Assembly: GCA_022457155.1 (NCBI GenBank)
Contig: JAJGOT010000168.1
Location: 689,001 to 753,000 of the forward strand
DNA length: 64,000 nucleotides
Source of the DNA: Cladopsammia gracilis
Lineage: Eukaryota > Cnidaria > Anthozoa > Scleractinia > Dendrophylliidae
Reading direction: 5' to 3'
Shown: piece after piece, positions 32,807-43,663 of the stretch
How the letters are laid out: every line of letters starts with the position of its first letter
Numbering within the stretch: the stretch's first letter is position 1
Translations under genes and position numbers: made by a program
The notes under the pieces: model-generated
Database searches by the model: none
Told to the model about the DNA's origin: nothing
What the model saw: only the letters and a program-made list of their open reading frames with translations

Positions 32807-33692
32807 AAAGAACACCAATTATCATGGTCTGTTTTAGCCGAACTCTCATGAATGAAGATACTCATCGTCAGTTGTGTTACAGTAGTGTGGTAATTTATCA
32901 CAAAACTGCACCATTATGTTTCGGTTTCTGTTAATAAATAAACATTTTTTTGGTTTTTGTAATGACACCAAATCCCCGTGACACTGCTCATGCGCACAGC
33001 GAAGCTCGATGTAAACAAACCGATCAAACAAACAAAAAACAGCTTTGATACTCATCTTTTCCGTTAACATTCGATGAAATGGATCGGTTTTTTTTAATAC
33101 AGTGTTGTTTTATGCGCCAAACGTGACAAACTAATCAACATTGCCCTTCTTTCAAAGGAAATTGTAAATTTTGGTTTTGAACACAAGGAACCCAATAAAT
33201 TGCCACGGGAAATTTTTAACCATCTTCTCTCATTAAACAACATTTACTTTTTAATTACAGCTTATTTTATCTCCGACAATTTAGTTTTTGCCTGTAAACA
33301 GGCCACCTGGTTGGGGATGGGGCGAAAAGGAAGTGGGGAAAATTCTCTCTTTCTCTCTCCTCCCCTCGCTCCACGAGACGGCCTAGACACTGGAGATGCC
33401 GTATTGTGGGCTGAAAACAATGCGAGCAACTGATTTTTGATTCGTAGTTAAAATTGATTCAATGTTATAATTACAACGCGCCAATATCCATGCAAAGCAG
33501 GAACCAGTGAGCTTTTATCTGGATTACAGTTCATTCCTCGGGATTAGCTTGAGTGCTGGCCTAGTTCATATTATTATCTTCCCTTATTAAACAATGTTCA
33601 CTTCACAGTTTATTTTCTCTGATGACATTCCGTATCCCCAAACAATTAATAATCTCTTGTTCATACCCAGCTTCCTATAGTTTCTGGAGTGG
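32807..33692. other. Gene-free sequence
   Basis: Short open frames at 32846-33070 and 33200-33433 show no domain and no matching splice signals. Confidence 0.4.
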
Positions 33693-33696
33693 GCAG

Positions 33697-34060
33697 TGTT
33701 CTATCTAGGGTATTTGAGGGGTAGAAGCTTCCCCCCCCAAAAAAACGCCCAGCTTCCCCCCCAAAACAATATTGTTATCATTACAGTATATAAGTAACTA
33801 TATCGGAAAAATCATCCAGAGGTCAGTGCACATGAAGTAAATATTCCCTGTCTAAGGACACTATATGACAAGGAACATGGAGTATTATAAACTGCTGGCC
33901 AGTTGTCAAATGATGTCCTGGAATCACCAGGTCGTATCTCAGCGCATATGCATTTCAAAAAATTTCCGGGGGGGGAGGGCATGCCCCCGGACCCCCTATG
34001 AAGCTCGTGGCCTTTGGCCTCTCGGGACTTCTCCCCCAAACGATAAATCCTAGATAGAAC
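33697..34060. mobile_element. MITE with TTCTATCTAGG ends
   Basis: TTCTATCTAGG near the left and CCTAGATAGAA near the right are inverted repeats. The interior has C-rich and G-rich blocks (CTTCCCCCCC, GGGGGGGGAGGGCATGCCCC). No coding region. Confidence 0.6.
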
Positions 34061-34156
34061 CCTGGTGGGCTATTCTAGTGCCTTTTTCTTCCAAGTATTT
34101 TTTGATGTATCAATTTGCTTTGTCACCTGAGTGATTTTTACTGACTCCTGTTGTTT

Positions 34157-34700
34157 TTATCTCGTTAATGCGCTTGCGCATTAAGCGAGATTTCGAAGTC
34201 GAGTACTAAAAAGGGACAAAAGTTGTTAACAAAATTTTGTGGACTTTTGTCCGGGGGGGTTTCTTGTTCCTTCTTTATAGAAGCTATATTAGGGCATTGA
34301 GGATATGGTTGGTTAAAGCGGTTAGGATTTCAAGAAGGGCGTCACATACTGCCACTAAAATGTTTGGGGAGCACCCCCGGACCTATTGTTAATTTCCCTA
34401 GGGTATTGGGATGTCAGAACTTGTGATGAACTTGTCATATCTCACATTACGTTACCGCAAAGGTATTAGTCCTTCTTAAAATTTCGATATCTCACGTTAC
34501 CTATCAGTTTCAATCATTTGTCGTAAAGCCATTATAGCTACTTTAAAAGGGTAAAAATAGGTTAAATGCGTTTTCTTGGGAAACGTAGTTTGAGAATTTC
34601 ACGGTGTATTTTACTAATGGAGAGGTTATAAGAAAGTTAAATGGGACAGGAAAGTTTGTGTGTTAATATGAGCGGTATGGCAGAGCAAAATAGCATGAAC
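34157..34700 (+). repeat. Interspersed repeat, copy B
   Basis: Partner of 3398-3905. Near-identical over about 500 bp, with few indels. Confidence 0.7.
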
Positions 34701-34719
34701 TTTGCGTTTTTTTCTTTTG

Positions 34720-35195
34720 AGTTGTGGTTACACACACCTTGGGTTTGGGGCCTTCCCAAGGGTTAATGGCTTGGGTTCGGTTTATCTCAGGTTTCATCTT
34801 ACCCTTGGGGATGCGGTTACACAGTAAAAGACTCCCCAGGGTAAAATATAATAAGATATGAGTTCACTGACACTGCAGTTTACGCGCGAAAACGTACAGA
34901 TCGACATGGATGACACGAATCGAGATCTTGTAAGTTTAATTTCAGTCATTCTCCTGCTTATCATTTGATAAATATAACAATCCGGCATTTTTTTTTTTTT
35001 GCGAGAAGACACCGAAGAAGACGCCTTCAACTACGCTATCTTCAAGGTTTGTCGGCGTTTTATTTACATTTAGGAGCTCGCCACGAACTTGCTCGTCGCC
35101 AAGGAGGGCTTGGGTATTTCCACGACCACAGAATTGGTTTCAGCAACTTCTAAATAACAATGCACTCTATCACTGGTGGAAAGAAAATTTTAGAG
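34720..35195 (+). pseudogene. PIF/Harbinger-like transposase N-terminal fragment
   Basis: A MDDTNRDL start at 34900 lies near a donor-like GTAAGT. Later frames give RRHRRRRLQLRYLQGLSAF and then NWFQQLLNNNALYHWWKENF, resembling the N-terminus of HARBI1-type nucleases (the ...WKENFR phrase precedes the nuclease core). Frameshifts separate the pieces and the DDE core is absent. Upstream, GGTTACACACACCTTGGG (34726) and a mirrored ACCCTTGGGG...GGTTACAC (34801-34820) may be terminal sequence. A tentative assignment. Confidence 0.45.
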
Positions 35196-35855
35196 TTACA
35201 AGTAAGCGTGCAATTAACCAAGCGTATCAGAGGTCAACTCAGCAGCAGGCGATTTCCTGTATTAGCTACGTTCTGCATTATGATTGGCCAAGCGGTTTGA
35301 TTGTGCAATAGTATGGTAAACATGTCATAGTTGTGTTGATGTTTTGGCTTATAATGATGACGGTTGAATGGAATTGCGGCAAGCCTTCAATGGCTTAAAT
35401 TTTTGCGTCTTTTGCGTACTGTTACATAATGAAACTGTAATAGCAATTATTAATTGTTTTAAAATAGCACAAAGCGAAAGTACACGGGTCAGCCAATACT
35501 ACAACACGTATGCTACCGGTGCCAAGTGCAGATTCAATCAAATTAGTTGCAACCTGTAGGTAAACGAACTTAAAATATTCACCTTTATACGGACTTCTAT
35601 TTTATGAAAGGGGTCAATCCGGCAATTTTTTTTCAGTCATATGGGAAGTTTAACTTAGTCAGAGGCTGTCCTATTCAGTACATTTGATAGCTGCGTGGAG
35701 CTAATTAACACCACTATTATTACTAATCACGTTTAAAGTGACATCAAATATTCTAGATATGACTTGTTCTCAAAAGAACATGCTATTTTGCAAGTCGCTT
35801 AGCGAGTGACAACCGGAAATATCGTGAAAAGAAAAATTGGTAAGAATATTCTGCT
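35196..35855. other. Gene-free repeat-derived sequence
   Basis: 35285-35330 repeats the extension of the 3.4 kb repeat. 35400-35475 recurs inverted at about 36595-36670 (TTTTAAAACAATTAATCATT type). The target duplication TTCTGCT of the next element is at 35849-35855. Confidence 0.5.
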
Positions 35856-36268
35856 CCCGGAGGGGGGAGGGGGGGGGACTCCTATAAGTCGTCAAGCGGA
35901 GGTGCTCGTCAGGAAAAAAAGTGAAACCCTGAAAGATATCAAAGTGGCCGTTATCAACCAGAATTTTACTTCTAAAAGATACCATTTTTTTACCAAATAT
36001 GCGATGGAACAATGCGATGCGGCTAGAGTGCTGGAAATAAATAGATCTGACTATACATGGGTCGAATTCCAGCTATCATCAGAAGGAACACCGGAAGGCA
36101 ATAGCGACTCGTCTTTCGCTATCAACACACTAAAAGATACCATTTTCTGGGAAAATGAGTTTTTTTTTAATCATATATTCTAAAAGATACCTAGATCCCC
36201 TAATTTTAACCCCTAAAAGATACGACGAGCACCTCCACCCAACCACATATGCGAGTCCTCCTCCGGGG
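35856..36268. mobile_element. Poly-G-ended non-autonomous DNA transposon, copy 3
   Basis: Ends CCCGGAGGGGGG...GACTCC and GAGTCCTCCTCCGGGG, inner inverted pair GGAGGTGCTCGTC / GACGAGCACCTCC, and direct repeats TTCTGCT (35849-35855, 36269-36275). The interior repeats CTAAAAGATACCA. A 125-codon open frame across it (35806-36183) is not considered coding. Confidence 0.7.
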
Positions 36269-36275
36269 TTCTGCT

Positions 36276-36660
36276 ATACGTTGTCTACCCGGTATGATGA
36301 ACAGCGAGGAGCGATTTTTTATGTCGCTTAACGAATGTCAAAGTGAAATCTCGTGAAAAGAGTTAATTTTACGATTCGTTTAAAGTCAACTCGCTTAAAG
36401 TTAAACGAGTCAACTTTTCGCGCTCGACGAAGCTGAGAAATCTCACGCTGTATTTTTGTTCGCTTTTTGAGTTGTAATCTTTGTCTGTTTTTCCAATAGT
36501 TATTAAATATTTAGGTGTCATGATTATGCAAGAGAGGGTAGATTTTGCTTATTCAGCTAACTAAAAATGTTTCGGTTTGATTATGCAAGAGTATGGATTT
36601 CCGTTTTGTGCTATTTTAAAACAATTAATCATTGCTATTACAGTTTGATTATGCAACAGT
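36276..36660. other. Gene-free sequence
   Basis: AT-rich with the short inverted pair GTCAACTCGCTTAAAG / CGTTTAAAGTCAAC. No gene. Confidence 0.4.
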
Positions 36661-36788
36661 ACGCAAAAGACGTAAAAATGTTCCTGATTTTGTTTATAAA
36701 AGTTATCAAGGAAGCATTTTAAACACGCAAAAGACGTAAAAATGTTCCTGATTTTGTTTATAAAAGTTATCAAGGAAGCATTTTAAGA
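36661..36788 (+). repeat. Perfect 64-bp tandem duplication
   Basis: 36661-36724 and 36725-36788 are the same apart from one base at the junction, starting ACGCAAAAGACGTAAAAATG. Confidence 0.95.
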
Positions 36789-36799
36789 AGCATTTTATA

Positions 36800-38219
36800 A
36801 GCGATTTCAGCAGAATTAAAGCAGAATTATACAATACATTCTGAACAGAAAAATAAATTCAACAATTTCCCATAAAATGTACTTCACAGATTTCTCGAAT
36901 AACAACCATTTCATTATCTCAACTAGAAAATACAAAAACTTAACTTGTAATACTAATGACATGAGGTTAGGGTTAGGTAGGGTAGGCACGCAAATCTTCA
37001 CTAAAAAAAAGACCGACAACCACACGTTAAATCGTTTGGCTCACGAAACCTCGCCGTGTCACTGAAAGCCTATCTGCATTCTATTTCCTATCCTTTTTTT
37101 CCAAAATCAAAAACATGACGGTAAAATTAAATCAAATAAATTGCCACTTTTACATTCTATATAGTGAAACACTTAAAGAAAACAAACTGCTCGTAGTGTA
37201 AACGAACGTTTCTGTAACAGGCTATTCTCTTCTAAAAATCACATCTTTCTTAGTTCATCCACCACCCTTAACCCCCCCCCCCCCCCCCCCTCACTCAAAA
37301 AATATTAAGACTTTTAACAAGAATTAACTTCGAATACCAATAAAATAAAAACCAATTCATTTCTAAAATTTAAAATGATCCCTTTAATCCCTAATAGTTA
37401 GGAAACAGATGACACCACAACGGCATTAGATCATTCCTTCAACAACCATACACAACTACCTAATTACTCCATTTAACAGAAAGACAGACATCGCTAATCT
37501 AAACCGGAAAAGGTAGATATTTCGGCCCACCCACAATTAAACAAGTTTCAACAAAATATTACAGATCATACAACATTTAATAACCAATCTTAAACAATTT
37601 GTCAATATTGCTAACCTTTACATTCAAACGCTATTTCGGACAACTCATCTCTTCAAATTGTAAATCATCTTCATTTTCTTTCAACTTACCAATTAAACGT
37701 TATGCTTATAAAAACACAGACCTACCCATTGTTTTATCAAACATATGCTGCTTCTCAAACATTTAAAACAATGTCTCTGAAATAGACATACAGTATTCTC
37801 ACGAATAACCAGCATCACAGCTACCCTTGGCTACAAGTATAAACGCAATAAAACTTCATCATACTTCGAACATAAATTTGCCTTTGGCGCTCCGTCATAG
37901 TCCATCATTTCATGTGAAAGCCGACGAGAGACAGCGGCGACCACAGGACCATACTGCCGACACTTAAAGATAACGTCTATTGACAGTTGAAAACCAAATT
38001 TTTGAAACTCCTTTTAACTCCTATTTCAGTCGCACACTACAATTGTAGAATTTCTAACCATCGCAAAACCAAAATTACCAAAAATAATACCCTATTTAAC
38101 GACTGACCATGACCTCAAAAACCTTAACATATCGACCCGAACATCACTATATGCTGTACAAAACGAACTCCGCTCTCCCAAAGGAATGTAACTGCAACGC
38201 TCCGGTGACCAAAACTTAC
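36800..38219 (-). other. A/C-rich tract, presumed intron of a minus-strand transcript
   Basis: On the plus strand A exceeds T and C exceeds G almost throughout, the mirror image of 38455-40190. No coding exon was recognised in it. Together with the donor at 38218-38219 it is read as intron of a leftward gene. It includes a poly-C run (37268-37291). Confidence 0.4.
37090..37300. repeat. Inverted interspersed repeat, left copy
   Basis: Reverse complement of 38930-39115: shared TAGCCTGTTACAGA, GTTCGTTTA(C/G)ACTACGAG and AGTGGCAATTTATTTGATTT, each bordered by a long G/C homopolymer. Confidence 0.75.
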
Positions 38220-38454
38220 GACATTCTATTCTAAATCACGTAAACCATTCTACATAAGACATTGTAAGAACGCGTTTCGAATTTTCAACAATTTCAAGTA
38301 AAATTGGATCGCTTGAAATCCATTTTGTTGCTAGACCTCTAGCTCTGAGGTCGTTGGTGCGCGTAGAAATTCGTAGCGAACAGCACATATAGAACACTGT
38401 ACAACATTCCGCCATCACCGAAAACAATTAGGGATCGCGGCACATTGTTTCCAT
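38220..38454. promoter_or_regulatory. Candidate bidirectional promoter with two divergent first exons
   Basis: A minus-strand donor (ATGTC|GTAAGTTT, exon end at 38220) and a plus-strand donor (TTCCAT|GTAAGTAT, exon end at 38454) face outward across only 235 bp. The interval is CpG-richer than its flanks. Strand composition flips here: the outward strand is G/T-rich on both sides. Divergent transcription from this interval would explain both signals. No TATA box is evident. Confidence 0.5.
38236..38415 (-). CDS. Possible short ORF in the leftward first exon
   Basis: ATGGCGGAATG in fair context opens 59 codons (MAECCTVFYMCC..., ending EWFT) and stops 16 bases before the donor at 38220. A stop so close to a donor means this is either an upstream ORF, a 5' UTR feature, or coincidence. 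No family is recognised. Confidence 0.25.
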   Translation of the reverse strand: MAECCTVFYMCCSLRISTRTNDLRARGLATKWISSDPILLEIVENSKRVLTMSYVEWFT

Positions 38455-38929
38455 GTAAGTATAATTACTTGATAACTACGGTAAGGCAAATTGCTAGTTG
38501 TAATAGAATAAACTGTGCGTTTGTTGTAAAGTCAAATGGCTAGCCTGCACAACAGACTTTATTTTTTAATGCGTTTCAGAGCAGCGCTAAACGAGTGGCC
38601 ACCGCAAAGCGGAAGGGCATCTAAGGAAAGTGGTTTGAATGATAAGATTTGACAGTGATTTGCGTTTAAAAACACAGGTGCTGTAGTGATATGATGAGTA
38701 ATAATATGCGATGAATTTGACTTTCCACTGTTCGTCCTTTCGTGTGAATAAAATTATTAGTTGTTAGATCGGTAGATGATTTTTGTCGCAATGATAAGTC
38801 TTCAATTCTCTTTAAACTCTATATAATATTGGTTAGTTAGATACTTAAGGATTAGAAAACAGGTGTCGTGTGCGTCGTGCCTTCCACGAGCCATTGTAGT
38901 CCAAGTGTTTCTGCTGCCTACTGTGTAGG

Positions 38930-39115
38930 GAGCGAGGGGGGGGGGGGGGGGGGGAGAGAGTAGTGAGTGATGTAAGAAAGATCTGATTTTTAGAACACAA
39001 TCAATAGCCTGTTACAGAGATGTTCGTTTAGACTACGAGCAGTTTGTTTTCTTTCAATGGTAAACTACATAGAGTGTAAAAGTGGCAATTTATTTGATTT
39101 AATTTTGTGCTCATA
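38930..39115. repeat. Inverted interspersed repeat, right copy
   Basis: Partner of 37090-37300. It starts with a poly-G run (38936-38954). Confidence 0.75.
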
Positions 39116-39129
39116 TTATTGGAGGGAGA

Positions 39130-39575
39130 CATTACGGCGCTCTGAATCGCCGCAACACCGGCAAAATAAATTACGGAACACCGCATCGCCCCAAGAAAAG
39201 TCGACGAAACACCGTCACCGCAATATATCTTTTTGTCAAGTTACCATGAAAAAGGCTTAGGATTGGCGACCAGCAGAGTATTGAAGATTAACTAGACAGT
39301 ATTGTACTGTTTTTTTGTTACAAATTTAACATAATGGTACCTGCTTTTCAAAATTAAGTGGGAAGTAAATAACATATAGAGGCTAAATTTAGAGTCAAAC
39401 AGGAAACGGCGACACCGCAGATAATTTTGTTGCACCGAACACCGCAGACTGTAAAGTGTAAACATCGCACACCGTAAAGTTTGAGATCACCGCAACACCG
39501 CAAGCTGGGATTTTATTCACCGCAACACCGCATAAAAAATGAGCAACACCGTAACACCGCAAATCTCCAATGCCC
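39130..39575 (+). repeat. Irregular cluster of CACCGCAACACCGC motifs
   Basis: About a dozen ACACCGCA/CACCGCAACACCG motifs at uneven spacing in two patches (39135-39230 and 39405-39560). Not a regular tandem array. Confidence 0.7.
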
Positions 39576-40190
39576 ACATCTTATTGATTTAAAAAAAAAA
39601 GAAGAAAATAGCGTGCAGATAGTCAGACTCTGGCGGCGTTGTATAAGTGACGTTATTAAGAGCAGTGTAACGATATTGTTTGCATAAAGAAAAACCGCCA
39701 GTTCTGTAAGATTTATTTAGCACTTGGAAATTGTAACGATATTCTATGGTGATTTGATAAATAATAAATCGGGTATTTGTGTTTAAATGAAGATGAATTG
39801 GTATTTAAGGAGATTACTGGACGTTCCGTGTGTGTTTATTGATTTAAAATAGTTACATCTTATCAACTTAGAGGCGGTCCGTCTTTATTCAAAAGCTGTT
39901 AATTCGATTTCTAGAGTTGTTACTTTAGAGAGTAATATTTGGAAAACGCGTTTAGTATTTTGTATTGTGTAAGATATGTCAAGTATAGAAAAATTGTATT
40001 TTCATTTCATAAGTTTTTGGCGAGTTTAATACAGTGGCTCTTTTGTGGTTAGTAATCGGAGATAGGAAGTGTTTATGGCGTGCTAATTAGAGTTAAAAGC
40101 ATGTAATGCATATTTGCGATTTTACACTTTGATGACTTGTCAACAATTTTCTGTCAAAATTGTTCGGCAAAGTGATGTCGGTTGACGTCG

Positions 40191-41179
40191 CTTTGCGTCG
40201 TTTTATACGACTCTATACCCATCACAGCAAGAAAACAACCAAGGGACACTGACAAATGAAATGCGCGAAAAAGGACTCCATATAGTGAACCAGTTAAACA
40301 ACAAACCTGGAAGACATCACCCGGAACCATTCTGATCTAAGAAACGCAAAAACCACACTTCCCTCGAAAACACTCCCCCCCCCCCTCCCTCTCCCCCACC
40401 GCCCAGAACGCAATAAACGATCTCAGTTTCACTTTTCACAGCATTAAACTAAATCGCAGCGCCACGTGCATTTTTAAAACAATGTAAGCTGTCAAATTTT
40501 ATCGTTAAAAACGCTCCGCAACGGCTCAGATGACATATCTGATCCACAACTCAAATGAAATAGCTGTTCTATATTTCAGTGAAAATATACTTTTATACAA
40601 AAATAACGGCTTCTCATACCTTTTGGTGTCTCTATTGAAATCAAGGTACTCTCGACTCTCGAATCTTCACAATTAACCAAACTCAACTTCACAAAACATA
40701 TACAAACATATACATATACATGACATGACAACAAATGAAAACCACAAAACCACACGACGGAATCTCTACAAGCCGAAAACTTAATCGCCCGCGAAGCGTA
40801 TTAAATTTGGATATTCTTAGCACCAAAATATGGGTATGACATAATCGTACAAGCATCGGACTACTAACAGTTCTCAAATGACTAAATACAGCCGTTTACT
40901 AAATTTCCCAAATTTCATAACACCCGTGCGAAACGCAAGGACGCAAAAAACAATAAACACCTTTTACCATCGCATGCTCACTGGAGTCCGCACGATTTAT
41001 TAAGGTAAAAACAAACTAAATCGTTACACGGGAAGTGACAACAAACAGAACTTTGGAGAGAACGAACGAGCATCCATAGCATGAAAAAATCCCCATACCG
41101 CTCGCTACGAAAAGACAGAAGAAAAATCCCCCACTTATAAACAATTATCTTCAACTTGCCGAGCTCAATCGAAACAGAA
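40191..41179. other. A/C-rich gene-free tract
   Basis: Strand bias opposite to 38455-40190. Poly-C at 40376-40388. No exon recognised. It could be intron of another minus-strand transcript. Confidence 0.35.
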
Positions 41180-41625
41180 CTTTACAAGAATTTGAAATCC
41201 TAAATGACTGAGAAACTGACAGCTGTGATAGATATTGTCTTTAGCATAGCCATCTTTAGCATTTTAACTCGCCCATCGACCGCGACCCTTAAAAAATCTA
41301 TCTTGAATGCCAGCGTTCGCTGCAGCAGTGGACCCTCCGGCTCAAATTCTATGAACACTGGTAATCAAAACGTCTATAAACTCTCTAAAACCGTCCATAA
41401 GAAACTCCATCGTTCTTATGTAGTTAATCCCCTGGCAATCGCTCTGAACAGCGGTAAATCTTCAGAGAGATCAATATACGCAGCTGCGATGTATTGCTCC
41501 AAGGCCTTCACAGGACAAATAGGAATGGCTATCGTTACAATCGCAATCCACGCCCCATCACGAAACTGGTCAGTCTTTGACGATTCTAAAAATATGGAAA
41601 CATAAGAGCAAAAACTTAGTATCAC
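41180..41625 (-). pseudogene. Tyrosine recombinase fragment, second lineage
   Basis: The minus-strand frame 41625-41416 reads FLESSKTDQFRDGAWIAIVT and CPVKALEQYIAAAYIDLSED. After an in-frame stop, AGGSTAAANAGIQDRFFKGR, GRWAS, a stop, then NAKDGYAKDNIYH follow. This is the C-terminal half of a DIRS/Crypton-type tyrosine recombinase: AGG(S)TAAANAG follows the catalytic Arg, GRW is the H/W box, and DGY supplies the tyrosine. It differs from the copy at 6.2-6.5 kb. At least two stops make it inactive. Confidence 0.7.
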
Positions 41626-42600
41626 AAGGTCTTACAACGCATAACTCAGTGAAACGGAAAAACCCGCCAAAACCCTGTAGCGGACATTAAGCACCGAAGA
41701 ACAAGAACTGACTTCATTAAGCAGCCACTGCAACTAAACTGCAAATTGAAAAGGGTTGACACGCAGGCAACAAATGTGATTACACCAACCCCACTGTTTC
41801 CATCTTTTCAAACCTCCTAGGTAAGAACACATACTAGTCCGCTCTAAAAGCGAGGGAAAGCGGAGAAGACCCTGGGAACCTGGTAGGCCTGTGCAGCTCT
41901 ACTAGCCAATCGTTTCTGAAGACTTATTTTATCAGTGGATATTCGGATCAATATGCTTGCCAATTACTTCTTTAAGTTCAACCAACCTACTGGTTTGCCT
42001 CCGCAAAGGCACTTAACATTCATGTTCTACTCACTAATGAAACCTAGTAAGGCCGAAACAACTTTTCATCGCTGCCTCTCCAATGGCATAAATTTAGCTG
42101 TACAACATGCGTATCGCGAAGGTAAAGTTCAAAATGGCGGCTCCGAACCGCCTGGATAATACTGTTCAACTACTCTAAGAATCAAGGAGTGTGTTCTCTT
42201 CTAGCCTGCGCACAGACGTGTAATATTTCCTTTGTGAGCGAGGAAATCGGAGACGGCTGCACACAGGCTAGTTCTCTTCACGCTAGTTTCTATTTATTAT
42301 AAGCTTTATTTCATTCGCAGAACCCACGCTTATCTTATTCAGGTGCACTTGCAGTCAACACTCCGCGCTCATTTCTACTGCGCATTTTGTTACGCATGTC
42401 ACGCAAATGTACTTTAACACATACGTCATGCATTGTAGAGCACGGAAGTTAACAAACATGGCAAATACATGGTCGCTTTGAGAACTTCACAGCAATTTTA
42501 CTCTCTTGGATGCTCGATGACCCCCATTATGGGCTGCTAAGAAAAACTATTTTACCTCTCAATTCAATTTAAATAAAAACTGTTTAAAGGCAACTTGGAA
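41626..42600. other. Gene-free sequence with a small hairpin repeat
   Basis: 42202-42272 is a hairpin-type repeat (TAGCCTGCGCACAGACG / GGCTGCACACAGGCTA). The phrase AGACCCTGGGAACCTGGT occurs at 41867. The 74-codon frame 41935-42159 has no domain. Confidence 0.45.
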
Positions 42601-42604
42601 CTTA

Positions 42605-42962
42605 ATAGAAACATAGAATGCACGATCACTGCAACAAACCGATGAGAATGGCCGGATCTGGTTTCCAGACCTAGATCAGTATTAATACTTGAAGTGAAGC
42701 AAAAAACGGCAAACTGATCCTTACGGCAGGAAAACAGAAGCAGAAGCAGAAGCAAATAAAATAAAATAAAAGTGGAATATAATAGTGCCCAATATTTCGC
42801 TTTGCAAAACAAAGCTTCTTCAGGGGCTAGCACTATAAATGATTACAACTGTAAAACCGTTATACAAGTGGTTTTGAAAAAACTAAAGAATAACAAAAAC
42901 AATGAATATGATTGGCGAAGGGTTTGACGGGTGATAAACTAAACTGACTAGTGATGAGAAAG
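42605..42962 (-). mobile_element. Penelope-like 3' region with hammerhead-like motif
   Basis: Follows the GIY-YIG coding tail. At 42787-42827 the minus strand reads GCCC, CTGAAGAA, stem GCTTTG/CAAAGC with a TTTT loop, then GAAATATTGGGC. It continues into a CCGTAAGGATCAGTTTGCCG segment also found at 1588-1607. Confidence 0.65.
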
Positions 42963-43199
42963 TTAATGAAGTTCGTCGCGTCTGTTGATTCCAAGTGGTT
43001 CTAACGTCTTTGCTTTGTCTATGAGAAATGCTTCACGCGCTTTTCGTACAGAGTCTCTGCTATTACGTATTAATTCCAGTGGTATAAGTTGCATATCCTT
43101 AGTGGAGTGTCCCGGTAGATTAAAGTGTTGTGATATAGGAGTAGGGCAGCTGAGGTGATGTGGATTCTCTACAGAACGGCGATGTTCACCAAAGCACGA
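42963..43199 (-). pseudogene. Penelope-like element endonuclease C-terminus
   Basis: The minus-strand frame ends TAA at 42963. It encodes FGEHRRSVENPHHLSCPTPI, SQHFNLPGHSTKDMQLIPLE, then RDSVRKAREAFLIDKAKTLE and GINRRDELH, the C-terminal half of the Penelope-like GIY-YIG domain (the Arg, His and Glu positions are retained). The upstream part, with the GIY-YIG strands and reverse transcriptase, is replaced by another sequence at about 43200, so the copy is truncated. The non-coding 3' region follows directly. Confidence 0.8.
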
Positions 43200-43259
43200 T
43201 AATAAATAATAATAGGCACGATAATAAATAGGAAAAAGAAAACCTCACCCCCTATAACC

Positions 43260-43421
43260 AACCTTTTTCGTAACAATAAATGTTATACAAATAAGAAAGA
43301 CATCTGTGAACAACTAAATTCATATTTCGTTAATATTGGCCCAAAACTTGCTGCGCAAATACCAACGCCTGATGCACAATTGGCCTCTCTCTGCGTCGAC
43401 ACAAAACAAATTCTAAATTGA
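43260..43421 (+). pseudogene. LINE ORF2 linker fragment
   Basis: The plus-strand frame reads NLFRNNKCYTNKKDICEQLN then SYFVNIGPKLAAQIPTP and closes with TGA at 43419. It matches the region between endonuclease and reverse transcriptase of jockey-like LINEs (..LN.YFVNIGP.LA..IP). An A-rich AAATAAATAAA tract follows. Fragment only. Confidence 0.65.
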
Positions 43422-43663
43422 AATAAAGTAAATAAAATAAATATAAATAAATAAACAACTAAATAAATAAATAAAAGTCAACCGCCTCCAGCGGAGAGCA
43501 CCAATAGAAGGAATTAACATACGACAACTCCTTAAATACACTTACCAAATACCTTGATACTACATAACAACAAGACCATATTTTTCAGCTAATTAATTAA
43601 AAAACGCAGAAAAATCTTATCCTCTAGTCTCAATTCCACAATGAATTGACAGCTTTTTTTTAA
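43422..43663. other. A-rich simple repeat and TTAA site
   Basis: (AAAT)n-like tract at about 43421-43475. TTAA at 43660-43663 is the left target site of the next element. Confidence 0.6.

Larger units (their letters stand above)
38455..40190 (+). other. G/T-rich tract, presumed intron of a plus-strand transcript
   Basis: T exceeds A and G exceeds C on the plus strand until about 40190, where the bias reverses. No coding exon seen. It contains the inverted repeat at 38930-39115 and the ACACCGC cluster. Confidence 0.4.

Noticed and set aside
35806..36183. 125-codon frame as a gene
   Set aside because: Lies across a poly-G-ended non-autonomous transposon, starting outside its left end; no domain.
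36961..36985. Interstitial telomere repeat (TTAGGG-like)
   Set aside because: Only two or three imperfect units; too short to support.
41204..41605. Plus-strand 133-codon frame
   Set aside because: It is the antisense of the tyrosine recombinase fragment, which shows recognisable motifs on the minus strand.
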